Of a stretch of 59,645 bases of DNA, positions 18,387-26,452 are shown in pieces (the stretch's first letter is position 1; each line of letters starts with the position of its first letter). The DNA lies in the NCBI GenBank assembly GCA_002733995.1, contig NVXR01000018.1:1-59645 (forward strand), given 5' to 3'. Origin of the DNA: Desulfotalea sp. (lineage in GTDB: Bacteria > Desulfobacterota > Desulfobulbia > Desulfobulbales > Desulfocapsaceae). The notes under the pieces were generated by a model that saw only the letters and a list, made by a program, of their open reading frames with translations, had not been told where the DNA came from and ran no database searches. The translations under genes and the position numbers were made by a program.

Positions 18387-18791
18387 AGAAATCCTATAAT
18401 ACTATTTGGGTTGATTCCGCAAATGAACTTGTTACGTGAAGCCTGTGCAGGAATGTAGAATCGGCTCGTCAACGACTAATGCGTTGTTTTCTCGCCGATG
18501 TATACGTGTCTGTCCAGTTTCGCGTAACTTCCCCAAAATTCCATGTTCTGGCCTGACACTATCTCAGTAAAGCGACTGTATAATCGAATAGGAAGAGAAA
18601 TGCAACCATTTATTTGCTGATTTTTAGCCAAATAACCAATAGATGGGTCTGCTAGTGTATTTGCTCTATAATTAATAGGAGATAGCTGTCGGCATGTAAT
18701 TGATATTCTGAGGATTGTTTCCTGAATAACAGAGGTGTTGGCCAAAAAACAAAATTTGGGGCTCTTTGATATAGTCTGTGGATCTACTGTC
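18387..18791. promoter_or_regulatory. deaD 5' region with nested inverted repeats
   Basis: No gene is seen in these ~400 bases. Nested inverted repeats at 18460-18499 (ATCGGC/GCCGAT enclosing CAACG/CGTTG) would form a hairpin in the deaD leader RNA. Long structured leaders are common for cold-inducible helicase genes, but control here is inferred only. Confidence 0.35.
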
Positions 18792-19214
18792 TTAGTCGTT
18801 AGTGACTTTTCTTCTCATGTTTTTTAACTTGCCACGTTTCTTCTTGTTATCAGTTCTTTTAGATTTGGCATTTCGGCTCGGCCTAGTCTGTTTTCTTGAC
18901 TTCGGGGTGAAGGTTGCACTCTTTATGAGAGATAAAAGGCGGGCTAGGGCATTGTCCTTGTTTTTCTGCTGGCTTCTGAACTGTTGGGCCTTGATGATGA
19001 TGATACCTTCATCTGAAATTCTTGAGTCCTTTAGTGCGAGGAGGCGCTCCTTGTAGAAGGGGGGCAGGGAAGACTGGTTGATATCAAAGCGTAGATGAAT
19101 GGCAGATGATACCTTATTAACATTTTGGCCTCCGGCGCCTTGGGCACGTATGGGAACAAGGACAATTTCCTGACCAGGGATAGTTACTGTGTTACTGATA
19201 ATGAGGTTTTCCAT
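18792..19214 (-). CDS. arfB: Alternative ribosome-rescue factor ArfB (YaeJ)
   Basis: Peptidyl-tRNA hydrolase that frees ribosomes stalled on mRNAs without a stop codon. The 140 residues show the release-factor GGQ loop at RAQGAGGQNVNKVSSAIHLRFDI and a C-terminal Lys/Arg-rich tail (SRKQTRPSRNAKSKRTDNKKKRGKLKNMRRK). In the family that tail enters the empty mRNA channel. Length and layout match ArfB rather than full-size RF1/RF2. No tmRNA or ArfA is seen in the window. There is no obvious ribosome binding site before the ATG. Confidence 0.93.
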   Translation of the reverse strand: MENLIISNTVTIPGQEIVLVPIRAQGAGGQNVNKVSSAIHLRFDINQSSLPPFYKERLLALKDSRISDEGIIIIKAQQFRSQQKNKDNALARLLSLIKSATFTPKSRKQTRPSRNAKSKRTDNKKKRGKLKNMRRKVTND

Positions 19215-19530
19215 AATTATAAAATGTGTCTGTAGGTATTCAGCGGATTGAACTATAGTTGTTGTCCTGCTAAGGTAAACGGATAGGCTTGGTTTGTCGA
19301 GATGTGTGTACGTTCATTGTAAAAGATAGGCCTGTGGAAGAACGCTCAGGTTTTACTTTGATTAACGAACTCTTTCGGTGACTCGCTGGAATGGCTTATA
19401 TCTTCGCCTGTGACTGCTCGCCAATCGCCTCTTGCAAGCATATGAAGACCCATGACCGCGGTGGATGTGGTTTGGGTGCTAGGTGAGAGTTACTCTTACT
19501 TTACAATTAAAAGGCTTAAGGAACGGATAA
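19215..19530. other. Intergenic region between divergent genes
   Basis: About 315 bases between arfB and the protease gene, which are transcribed away from each other. It should hold both promoters, but none is clear enough to place. Confidence 0.35.
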
Positions 19531-20661
19531 ATGCGCTGTCCAAAATGTAATCATGCACAGAAAAATTCTGTAGAATGTGAATCCTGCGGAGTGATATTTG
19601 AACGTTATCGACAATTCCAAGAGAAAAAAAAAGCCAAGGACGCCCCCACGATTAGACCCGCAGAAAAAAAGACCCTTTTATCAAAGATGCTGCAACTCGT
19701 ACTCTTGGTGATTGTTGTAGCCGGAACAACCTATTATTTCACCAGATATCCGTCTTCTGGCCCAGAGCAGATCGTAGCCGAGGCTCCGGCTGTAGATGGT
19801 ATGCTATCGCAAGTTCCACAAATACCGATAGTAGCCCCAAAAGTAAAAGCAAGACTTGCTCGTAAACCAGAAAACACTCGGTACAATACCATTGAACTGG
19901 CTCGCAACGCCACGGTCTCAATTGAGACCCCATGGGGCACGGGCTCAGGCTTTTTTATTAGCAAGGATTACATTGTCACCAATAAACATGTGGTTGAAAT
20001 TGATGGGAAGAAAGTTGCTGATTTTAAAAAACAAGTGCTTAAAAGCCGCGTGTTTATTGAGCTAGAAAAGGAAACAATCGCCGGGTATCGCAAGCGGATA
20101 CGCACCCTGCCTAAGGGGCCACAGCGCAGTCAGTTTGCCATGATCATACGGGATCGTCTTGAAGCGCTTGAGCGGGCCCTGCTCCGGCAACAAAAAGCGG
20201 AAGACAGGTTAGACCAGCTAGAAGCTAAGGTCCATCCTTCTAGTATTAAGATTATTATGGCCGATGGCACGGAATATGTGGCAAACTATCTTCTTCTTAG
20301 TGCAGACCATGATCTTGCTCTTTTGTCCCTGTACGTGGAAGAATCAACGTTTCTTAAAAAATCTCCTGTGGGAAATTCTTTGCGGCAGGGCGATAAGGTC
20401 TTTGCCATAGGCAGTCCGGTGGGGCTTAGGCATACTGTCACCTCAGGTATATTTTCTAGCTATCGACGAAAAGGGGAAGATGGACCCATCTATCTTCAGA
20501 CGGATGCCGCGATTAATCCAGGTAACAGTGGCGGGCCACTCATTGATGAAAATGGCTATGTGTGGGGGGTGAATACTATGATCTTACGAGATACAGAAGG
20601 TATTGGTTTTGCCATACCAATAACCACCGTCTATGAAGAGTTCAGCTCTTCCCTGTATTGA
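19531..20661 (+). CDS. Membrane-anchored trypsin-like serine protease with zinc ribbon and coiled-coil insertion
   Basis: A 376-residue protein with an unusual layout. Residues 1-25 form a zinc-ribbon-like CPKC-x9-CESC motif (C3, C6, C16, C19). About 51-70 is a single membrane segment. A trypsin-like DegP/S1C domain runs from about 120, with a full triad H153 (TNKHVV), D261 (HDLALL) and S333 (NPGNSGGPL). Between His and Asp lies an extra stretch (about 160-236) rich in Glu, Lys, Arg and Leu that looks like a coiled coil. No PDZ domain follows. The predicted topology puts the zinc ribbon in the cytoplasm and the protease in the periplasm. AAGGAA precedes the ATG. Role inferred as envelope proteolysis or signalling. 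Confidence 0.82.
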   Translation: MRCPKCNHAQKNSVECESCGVIFERYRQFQEKKKAKDAPTIRPAEKKTLLSKMLQLVLLVIVVAGTTYYFTRYPSSGPEQIVAEAPAVDGMLSQVPQIPIVAPKVKARLARKPENTRYNTIELARNATVSIETPWGTGSGFFISKDYIVTNKHVVEIDGKKVADFKKQVLKSRVFIELEKETIAGYRKRIRTLPKGPQRSQFAMIIRDRLEALERALLRQQKAEDRLDQLEAKVHPSSIKIIMADGTEYVANYLLLSADHDLALLSLYVEESTFLKKSPVGNSLRQGDKVFAIGSPVGLRHTVTSGIFSSYRRKGEDGPIYLQTDAAINPGNSGGPLIDENGYVWGVNTMILRDTEGIGFAIPITTVYEEFSSSLY

Positions 20662-20712
20662 TAAGAGCCAAGCTTGACTTTGAATGTTGCTTCAACTATG
20701 TTCCGTTTATCA

Positions 20713-20793
20713 CACTTGCAGGGGTGGCTTTTAGCCTGAGATGATACCCGTTGAACCTGAACTGGCTCGAACCAGCGTAGGGAATTGCAGGAA
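20713..20793 (+). promoter_or_regulatory. TPP riboswitch aptamer (THI element)
   Basis: The conserved TPP-aptamer blocks are all present in order: GGGGTG (20721), CTGAGA (20736-20741), ACCCGTTGAACCTGA (20746-20760), a CTGG/CCAG-type stem, and GCGTAGGGA (20775-20783), closed by a TGCA/TGCA P1 stem. It lies 97 bases before thiM and should reduce expression of the thiamine salvage and uptake operon when thiamine pyrophosphate is plentiful. Confidence 0.95.
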
Positions 20794-20847
20794 AGAACTT
20801 TCATCTTCCGATCGTTTTTATCCCTCTCATCTTTAGTTCATTTTCAG

Positions 20848-20882
20848 CCCCTGTTTACCGAAATATAAGTAGGAAAAGGGGG
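20848..20882 (+). promoter_or_regulatory. Anti-ribosome-binding-site hairpin (riboswitch expression platform)
   Basis: CCCCT at 20848-20852 can pair with AGGGG at 20877-20881, which is the ribosome binding site of thiM (start 20890). There is no U-run, so the riboswitch probably acts on translation initiation rather than on termination. Confidence 0.55.
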
Positions 20883-20889
20883 TTGCTCC

Positions 20890-21696
20890 ATGTCGAATCT
20901 TGCCGCACAAACTGCTGAAAATCTGAGCCGAATCAGGTTAAACAAACCTCTTATACATAATATCACCAATTTTGTGGTGATGAATTATACCGCAAACGTT
21001 CTTCTGGCAACAGGCGCATCTCCTGTAATGGCCCATGCGATCAATGAAGTTGAAGAAATGGTCGGTTTTGCGGGGTCTCTGGTCCTCAATATTGGTACCT
21101 TGACGGATTCTTGGGTTGATTCCATGGTAAAAGCTGGCCAGAAGGCGGCAGAGCTTAATATCCCTGTTATTCTTGACCCTGTTGGGGCTGGGGCAACACA
21201 GCTCAGGACCGATGCGGCGAAGAGGATCCTCCACGAAACAAATGTACAGGTGTTGCGGGGAAATAGTTCTGAAATTCTTGCCCTTGCGGGAAGTGACAGT
21301 CATAGTCGAGGTGTCGATGCCGGCAATTCTGTCGAGGAGGCAGCGGGTGCCGCAAAGTACCTTTCTAAAGAGCTGGGAACAACCTTAGCCATTACAGGCC
21401 CTGTTGACCTTATCACCGATGGTACCCGTGTGGTTGAAGTCGCAAACGGACACGAGCTGATGCCATATGTTACAGGTATGGGATGCTCTGCTACAGCAGT
21501 TATTGGTGCATTTTCCGCGGTTGAAAAGGATATGGTCGTTGCTGCGGCGGGGGCACTTGCCTTTTTTGGATTGGCAGGCGAGCTTGCTGCAGGTAAGGCA
21601 GGCGGTCCTGGTACATTCATGATAGAACTTCTCGACGCGTTGTACAATATGTCTCCAGAAGAGCTACAAGCCGGAGCACGTTTTCTGGAGAGATAG
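20890..21696 (+). CDS. thiM: Hydroxyethylthiazole kinase
   Basis: Phosphorylates 4-methyl-5-(2-hydroxyethyl)thiazole in thiamine salvage. The 268 residues match ThiM across the length: KPLIHNITNFVVMNYTANVLLATGASPVMAHA, LVLNIGTLTDSWVDSM, VILDPVGAGATQLRT, LRGNSSEILALAG and the catalytic-loop region YVTGMGCSATAVIGAF. It is the first gene after the TPP riboswitch, with an AGGGGG binding site that the riboswitch hairpin can hide. thiD follows after 105 bases. Confidence 0.96.
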   Translation: MSNLAAQTAENLSRIRLNKPLIHNITNFVVMNYTANVLLATGASPVMAHAINEVEEMVGFAGSLVLNIGTLTDSWVDSMVKAGQKAAELNIPVILDPVGAGATQLRTDAAKRILHETNVQVLRGNSSEILALAGSDSHSRGVDAGNSVEEAAGAAKYLSKELGTTLAITGPVDLITDGTRVVEVANGHELMPYVTGMGCSATAVIGAFSAVEKDMVVAAAGALAFFGLAGELAAGKAGGPGTFMIELLDALYNMSPEELQAGARFLER

Positions 21697-21801
21697 GTAA
21701 GATGTGTAGAGAGACTACTCTCTGTACCTTGTGACAACTGAGCGGCTATTATAGTGGTTAGAGGACAGGGCCGCCGGATTATCTGAAAAAAGGATTTATT
21801 A

Positions 21802-22623
21802 ATGCAAAACAAAATAAAAAAAACATATAACCGTGTTCTTACTATTGCTGGCTCTGACAGTGGTGGTGGGGCAGGTATTCAAGCAGATCTCAAAACTATA
21901 GCCGCATGTGGCTGCTATGGAATGTCTGTTATCACAGCACTTACAGCACAAAATACCAAGGGAGTGTTTGGTATTTTTCCAGTGCCGGTTGACTTTGTAC
22001 AGCAACAGTTGCAGGCAGTGCTTTCTGATATTGGTAGCAATGCCATAAAGATAGGTATGCTGTTTTCCTCTGAACTCATTGAAATGATAGCGGCGGAACT
22101 CACCTCATGCGCTACAGGTAATATTGTATTGGACCCTGTAATGATTGCACAAAGCGGTGATAATCTGCTCAAAAAAGAGGCAGTTGCTGCCTTGAAATCG
22201 AGCCTTATTCCGGTGGCAACTCTGATCACTCCAAACCTTCCAGAGGCATCGGTTTTACTTGGTCGCGAGATTACCAGAGCTACTGAGCTTAAAGACGCTG
22301 CCATCGAACTAAGTGAACTTGGTTGCGCAAACGTGCTGATTAAAGGAGGTCATCTAGAGACGGAAGATTGTGATGACCTGCTCTATATGGGAGGCAGTGG
22401 AGAAGTGTTCACCTATCCGGTAAAGCGAATAGAAACCAAAAATAATCACGGTACAGGCTGTACGTTATCATCGGCAATAGCAGCTGGACTTGCTAAAGGC
22501 TTGTCTCTGCCAGCAGCGGTGGCATCTGGGAAGGACTATATAACCGGAGCCATACGCTCGGGAGCTGATTATGAGATTGGTGGCGGCCATGGTCCTGTAG
22601 ATCATTTTTATAAGTTTTTTTAA
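21802..22623 (+). CDS. thiD: Hydroxymethylpyrimidine (phospho)kinase
   Basis: Phosphorylates HMP and HMP-phosphate to HMP-PP, the pyrimidine half of thiamine. At 273 residues it is a single-domain ThiD: LTIAGSDSGGGAGIQADLKTIAACGCYGMSVITALTAQNT, VLDPVMIAQSGDNLL, TLITPNLPEASVLLG, VLIKGGH and the anion-hole motif NNHGTGCTLSSAIAAGLAKG. Unlike many sulfate-reducer operons, no thiE stands between or after thiM and thiD here. A good AAGGA site precedes the ATG. Confidence 0.96.
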   Translation: MQNKIKKTYNRVLTIAGSDSGGGAGIQADLKTIAACGCYGMSVITALTAQNTKGVFGIFPVPVDFVQQQLQAVLSDIGSNAIKIGMLFSSELIEMIAAELTSCATGNIVLDPVMIAQSGDNLLKKEAVAALKSSLIPVATLITPNLPEASVLLGREITRATELKDAAIELSELGCANVLIKGGHLETEDCDDLLYMGGSGEVFTYPVKRIETKNNHGTGCTLSSAIAAGLAKGLSLPAAVASGKDYITGAIRSGADYEIGGGHGPVDHFYKFF

Positions 22624-22650
22624 CTGCTTGTCAAAGGGTAGGGGGGAGTG

Positions 22651-23412
22651 ATGTCGCTGATATCCTCAAAGACCGGCGTGCAAGGTGTCTCGTGCCGTAA
22701 TATAAATATGTCCTATGACAAGAAGCTGGTTTTTGAAAACCTTTGCCTTGATTTTGAGGAAGGTCGTTGCACTTGTCTGCTTGGTCCGAGCGGATGTGGT
22801 AAATCTACTCTTATCCGTATAATATCAGGGAATAAGAGTATCGTTTATACAGGGGATGTTCGATTTCGTGAGGGTGTAAATAACTCAGAAGCAGTTGCCT
22901 GGATGAGCCAAAAAGACCTGCTGCTGCCCTGGATGACGGTTCTTGACAATGTTATGTTGGGTGCGAAACTTCGTGGGGAAATTACCCTTGAGGTTCGGCA
23001 AAAAGCAAGGCAGGTGCTGGCCGATGCAGGGATGGCAGACTATGAAACCTGTCATCCTGCGGTGCTTTCCGGTGGCATGCGTCAGCGGGTAGCCCTTCTT
23101 AGAACCCTGATGGAAGAGAGACCCATTATTTTAATGGATGAACCCTTTTCGGCACTTGATGCGTTAACCCGTTTAAAACTCCAAGACCTGTCAGCACAAC
23201 TCACCCGTGGAAAAACTGTTATTCTTGTTACCCATGATCCCATGGAAGCCTTACGACTGGGGGATCGAATAGTTGTGCTTGGCGGCAGTCCTGCAAAGGT
23301 GGTCGCGGACTTTAAACCAGAAGGGAGTGTGCCAAGAGAAAGTGGTGGCCCGGTTCTCGTAGCCGAGTACCCTCGCCTGCTGCAAAGTTTGTTATGTGAG
23401 GATGTTGCATGA
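22651..23412 (+). CDS. thiZ: ABC transporter ATPase, pyrimidine-precursor (ThiZ-like) type
   Basis: The ATPase subunit, 253 residues, with Walker A GPSGCGKST, Q-loop WMSQKDLLLPWMTVLDNV, signature LSGGMRQRVALLRTLM, Walker B IILMDEPFSALDA and switch His in VTHD. It is of the NitT/TauT/SsuB type that pairs with ThiY-like binding proteins. The ATG at 22651 is preferred over the GTG three bases earlier because of its spacing from AGGGGG. Its last four bases overlap the permease start (ATGA), so the two are translationally coupled. Membership of the TPP-riboswitch operon supports a thiamine-precursor substrate. Confidence 0.88.
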   Translation: MSLISSKTGVQGVSCRNINMSYDKKLVFENLCLDFEEGRCTCLLGPSGCGKSTLIRIISGNKSIVYTGDVRFREGVNNSEAVAWMSQKDLLLPWMTVLDNVMLGAKLRGEITLEVRQKARQVLADAGMADYETCHPAVLSGGMRQRVALLRTLMEERPIILMDEPFSALDALTRLKLQDLSAQLTRGKTVILVTHDPMEALRLGDRIVVLGGSPAKVVADFKPEGSVPRESGGPVLVAEYPRLLQSLLCEDVA

Positions 23413-24164
23413 AAGTTGTGAGGTTTGTCGTTCTCTTTTTGTCTTTTGTCGTTTGCTGGCAGATACTTGTAGTTACAACTGGAGTGCCACATTATATCTT
23501 GCCGGCACCTGGCAAGGTATATTCTGCCTTATGTAATGAGTGGTCTGTTCTTATGCCCCACCTGCTCGTTACCAGCACAGAGATCGTTTTGGGTCTTATT
23601 CTAGGAACTGTTCTCGGTTGCCTGTGTGCTCTGACTATGATCTTATCACCTCTGCTGAAAAAATGGTTGCTACCGGTTCTTGTTATGAGTCAGGCGATAC
23701 CCGTTTTTGCCCTGGCCCCTATTTTAGTGCTGTGGTTAGGCTATGGTATGGCGTCTAAGGTGGCAATGGCAGTGCTGATTATTTTTTTCCCGGTCACCTC
23801 TTCCTTTTATCATGGAATGCAGAGAACAGAAGAAGATTTGCTGGAGCTGAGCCGTATGATGGGCGCTGGATCTTCGTCGATTTTGCGATTTGTGGTAATC
23901 CCCAATGCAATGCCGGCGTTTGCTGGTGGTCTTAGAGTGGCCGCTGCCGTGGCTCCCATAGGTGCCATTGTGGGGGAGTGGGTGGGGTCGAGCAAAGGGC
24001 TTGGCTTTTATATGCTGCAAGCCAATGCAAGAATGCAGGTGGATAAAATGTTTGCTGCACTATTTTTATTGTCTGTGGCCTCTGTCGGTCTGTATTTTTT
24101 AATCGATTTTTTACTGTTAAAAATTATTTACTGGGAAAAACCCAGGGAGCTGTATCATGAATAA
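23409..24164 (+). CDS. thiX: ABC transporter permease, ThiX-like
   Basis: An inner-membrane permease of 251 residues with six likely membrane segments (for example VVRFVVLFLSFVVCWQILVV, IVLGLILGTVLGCLCAL, VAMAVLIIFFPVTSSFY). The EAA-type loop reads DLLELSRMMGAGSSSILRFVVIPNAMPAFAGGLRVA. It resembles the NitT/TauT permease family used by ThiXYZ importers of HMP precursors. It overlaps the ATPase gene by 4 bases and the binding-protein gene by 8 bases, so all three form one tightly coupled unit. Confidence 0.88.
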   Translation: MKVVRFVVLFLSFVVCWQILVVTTGVPHYILPAPGKVYSALCNEWSVLMPHLLVTSTEIVLGLILGTVLGCLCALTMILSPLLKKWLLPVLVMSQAIPVFALAPILVLWLGYGMASKVAMAVLIIFFPVTSSFYHGMQRTEEDLLELSRMMGAGSSSILRFVVIPNAMPAFAGGLRVAAAVAPIGAIVGEWVGSSKGLGFYMLQANARMQVDKMFAALFLLSVASVGLYFLIDFLLLKIIYWEKPRELYHE

Positions 24165-25107
24165 ATATATTTTTAAAATCTGTTGTATCGTCTCGTTTAG
24201 TCTGTTTCTCTCCTGTCAGTCTTTTGCTGCAACAAAAATGACAGTGCTCTTGGATTGGTTTGTTAATCCTGATCATGCACCTCTTTTTGTAGCCTTGGAA
24301 AAAGGCTATTTTGCAGACCAGGGTCTTGATGTTGAGTTTATCGCCCCCGCCAATCCAAATGATCCTCCCAAGCTTGTGGCAGCAGGTAAAGCCGATATTG
24401 CGGTTTCGTATCAGCCACAACATCACATGCATGTTGACCAAGGATTACCGTTGGTGCGGATTGCGACCCTTATTGCAACGCCCCTTAATTCACTTGTGGT
24501 ATTGGAGGAGAGCGATATAAAGAGTATTGCTGATCTTAAAGGTAAAACCATTGGTTATTCTGTGGGGGGCTTTGAGACAGTGCTTCTTAAAGTAATGCTT
24601 GAAAAAGAAGGTTTGACTCTTGATGATGTTAAACTGGTTAATGTTAATTTTTCGCTTTCTCCCTCACTTTTTACTGGCAGAGTTGATGCGGTTGTTGGGG
24701 CATTTCGTAATTTTGAATTGAACCAGATGGCTATTGAAAAGAGACCCGGCAGGCCGTTTTTTGTCGAAGAACTCGGTGTTCCTGCATATGATGAATTGAT
24801 CTTGGTTGCCCATAAAGACCGAGTTGCAGACAAAAATATGCGAAAGTTTGTCATGGCAGTTGAAGCGGGTGCTCAATTTCTTGTAAACCATCCTGAAGAG
24901 AGCTGGAAGCTTTTTGTGAGCCATGGGAGAGAGGATTTAGACGATGAACTCAACCGTCTCGCCTGGCGCGACACCCTGCCTCGATTTGCCCTACGCCCCG
25001 GTGCACTTGATCAGCACCGATATCGACAGTTTGCAGAGTTTTTAAAGGAGCAAAAGGTGATTGAGGAGATCAAGGATCTTAATGAGTATGCCGTGGAGTT
25101 ACCTTAA
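24157..25107 (+). CDS. thiY: ThiY-like periplasmic binding protein (NMT1/THI5 family)
   Basis: The substrate-binding subunit, 316 residues, with a signal peptide (KICCIVSFSLFLSCQSFAA) and an NMT1/THI5-like core: VLLDWFVNPDHAPLFVALEKGYFADQGLDVEFIAPANPNDPPKLVAAGKADIAVSYQPQ. The residues following the WFVNPDHAP motif are those that bind N-formyl-aminopyrimidine or HMP in the family. It closes the thiM-thiD-thiZXY operon, which ends at the terminator at 25149. Together these genes suggest uptake of a pyrimidine precursor plus salvage of the thiazole. Confidence 0.9.
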   Translation: MNKYIFKICCIVSFSLFLSCQSFAATKMTVLLDWFVNPDHAPLFVALEKGYFADQGLDVEFIAPANPNDPPKLVAAGKADIAVSYQPQHHMHVDQGLPLVRIATLIATPLNSLVVLEESDIKSIADLKGKTIGYSVGGFETVLLKVMLEKEGLTLDDVKLVNVNFSLSPSLFTGRVDAVVGAFRNFELNQMAIEKRPGRPFFVEELGVPAYDELILVAHKDRVADKNMRKFVMAVEAGAQFLVNHPEESWKLFVSHGREDLDDELNRLAWRDTLPRFALRPGALDQHRYRQFAEFLKEQKVIEEIKDLNEYAVELP

Positions 25108-25148
25108 TATCGCTTTTTAATCTCCTGATCGTAGCAGTCGTAATGGGT

Positions 25149-25195
25149 GGCAAAGGGCTATCGGTAATAGTGGCCCTTTGCCCTCGTTTGTTTTA
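25149..25195 (+). terminator. Intrinsic terminator of the thi operon
   Basis: A 10-bp stem GGCAAAGGGC (25149-25158) with GCCCTTTGCC (25173-25182), followed by a T-rich tail. The rest of the 440-base gap to 25547 shows no gene. Confidence 0.8.
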
Positions 25196-25547
25196 TGTGA
25201 AATAGCTGTCTTTCTGGCCTGAAAGTTCTTGCCCGTTGTTAGCAGGCATAGAGGTTTTTTCTACACACATTAGACTTAGAAACAGACGTCAGGCCTTTTT
25301 CAATTCAGCGTATATTTATTTGGCAGTAATTAGCAAAGGGTGCCGTCGGTTAATCTGGAAGGTGAGGTATCTACGTGTCATTGACGCACTCCACAATGGA
25401 CGCAGTTGGGGTGTGCGTAAATAGTTATAAAAAATCAAATGAGAAAACGAATTAACCAATAGCATCTAGGGGTAGAGCTCTTGAATACGATGGTGGAAGA
25501 ACTGTTTTAGTTAAAAAAAGCTAAAAATTGATAATCGGGAGGATTCT

Positions 25548-26273
25548 TTGAAAGCAGTTATCTTAACCTTGGTCTTCTTTGTATTGTTGACCTGTCCCCG
25601 CCATTCCTCCTGTGGCCAAGAAAAAATAACCCTCCATTATAATCAAAGGTTCCCGTATACCTATGAACAGCTAGATGATGTTGTTGGACTGACGGCGACC
25701 ACCGCTGGAGATGCCTTTCGAAGTGCTAATATTCCTTTTTGTTGGCAAAAAACTCCGTTCAAAAGACAGTTGATCATTTTGGCGGCAAATAGCGGTCAAG
25801 ATTGCAGCTGTTGCTGGTTTAAAACCTCGAAACGACAAAAGTATGCGAAGTATACCAAAGCCCTCTACAGGGACAATCCTCAAGTTGCCATTGCAAAATC
25901 AAATAATAGCAAAGTCATAGATGGGCTAAAAGTGGAAGACCTATTGAAGGACAGGTCCATGAAAATGCTTGTAAAAGGTGGCTATTCCTATGGCTTGTTT
26001 CTTGATAATTTAATAGAACGCTGCCACACTGAAAAAGAAACAGTTGTTGTTGAAAACTATCAAATGCTCAAAATGATTGCTTTAGGGAGGGCTGACTACT
26101 TCTTTGTTGCGGAGGAGGAGGCTTTTGCTTTGATTCATTTGCCAAGATCTCTACGGCACGATTTTAAATTGGTTCATTTTAGTGATATGCCCCAGGGGCT
26201 GGATCGCTATATCATGTGTGCTCAACAGGTTTCTGACACGATTATTCAAGGGTTGAATGCAAATCTTCCTTAG
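25548..26273 (+). CDS. Periplasmic solute-binding-like protein (SBP_bac_3 type)
   Basis: A 241-residue exported protein. It starts from TTG with a strong GGGAGG site 5 bases upstream, has a signal peptide (KAVILTLVFFVLLTCPRHSSCG) and then resembles family 3 extracellular solute-binding proteins: ITLHYNQRFPYTYEQLDDVVGLTATTAGDAFRSANIPFCWQKTPFKRQ and GRADYFFVAEEEAFALI. It has an unusual CSCCW cluster at about residue 86. No ABC permease or ATPase is adjacent, so it may be a stand-alone sensor or orphan binding protein. Its TAG stop coincides with the start of the repeat copy at 26271. Confidence 0.7.
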   Translation: MKAVILTLVFFVLLTCPRHSSCGQEKITLHYNQRFPYTYEQLDDVVGLTATTAGDAFRSANIPFCWQKTPFKRQLIILAANSGQDCSCCWFKTSKRQKYAKYTKALYRDNPQVAIAKSNNSKVIDGLKVEDLLKDRSMKMLVKGGYSYGLFLDNLIERCHTEKETVVVENYQMLKMIALGRADYFFVAEEEAFALIHLPRSLRHDFKLVHFSDMPQGLDRYIMCAQQVSDTIIQGLNANLP

Positions 26274-26287
26274 CCCGTATTTCCCAT
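26271..26287 (+). repeat. Second copy of the 17-bp repeat arm
   Basis: TAGCCCGTATTTCCCAT differs at one position from the arm at 1093-1109. Its first three bases are the stop codon of the preceding gene. No inverted partner is seen nearby. Confidence 0.45.
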
Positions 26288-26452
26288 GAACATTGTATGG
26301 TTTTTAGCTTGGGGACTGGGGAGGTGGATGTGTTTGTTATATCCTTGCCCGTGGCGAAACGCATAATGTTCAGCAATTCTCTGTCTCTACCAACACCACT
26401 TGCAGCAGTTCTTTGAGGCCCCATTACAGTGGTGTTGTCATTGATTGCAATA

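Noticed and set aside
18476..18745. Minus-strand frame of 89 codons upstream of deaD
   Set aside because: It covers the structured deaD leader, lacks a ribosome binding site and resembles no protein.
25236..25424. Plus-strand frame of 62 codons in the gap after the thi operon
   Set aside because: No ribosome binding site, no similarity recognised, basic residue bias typical of random frames.
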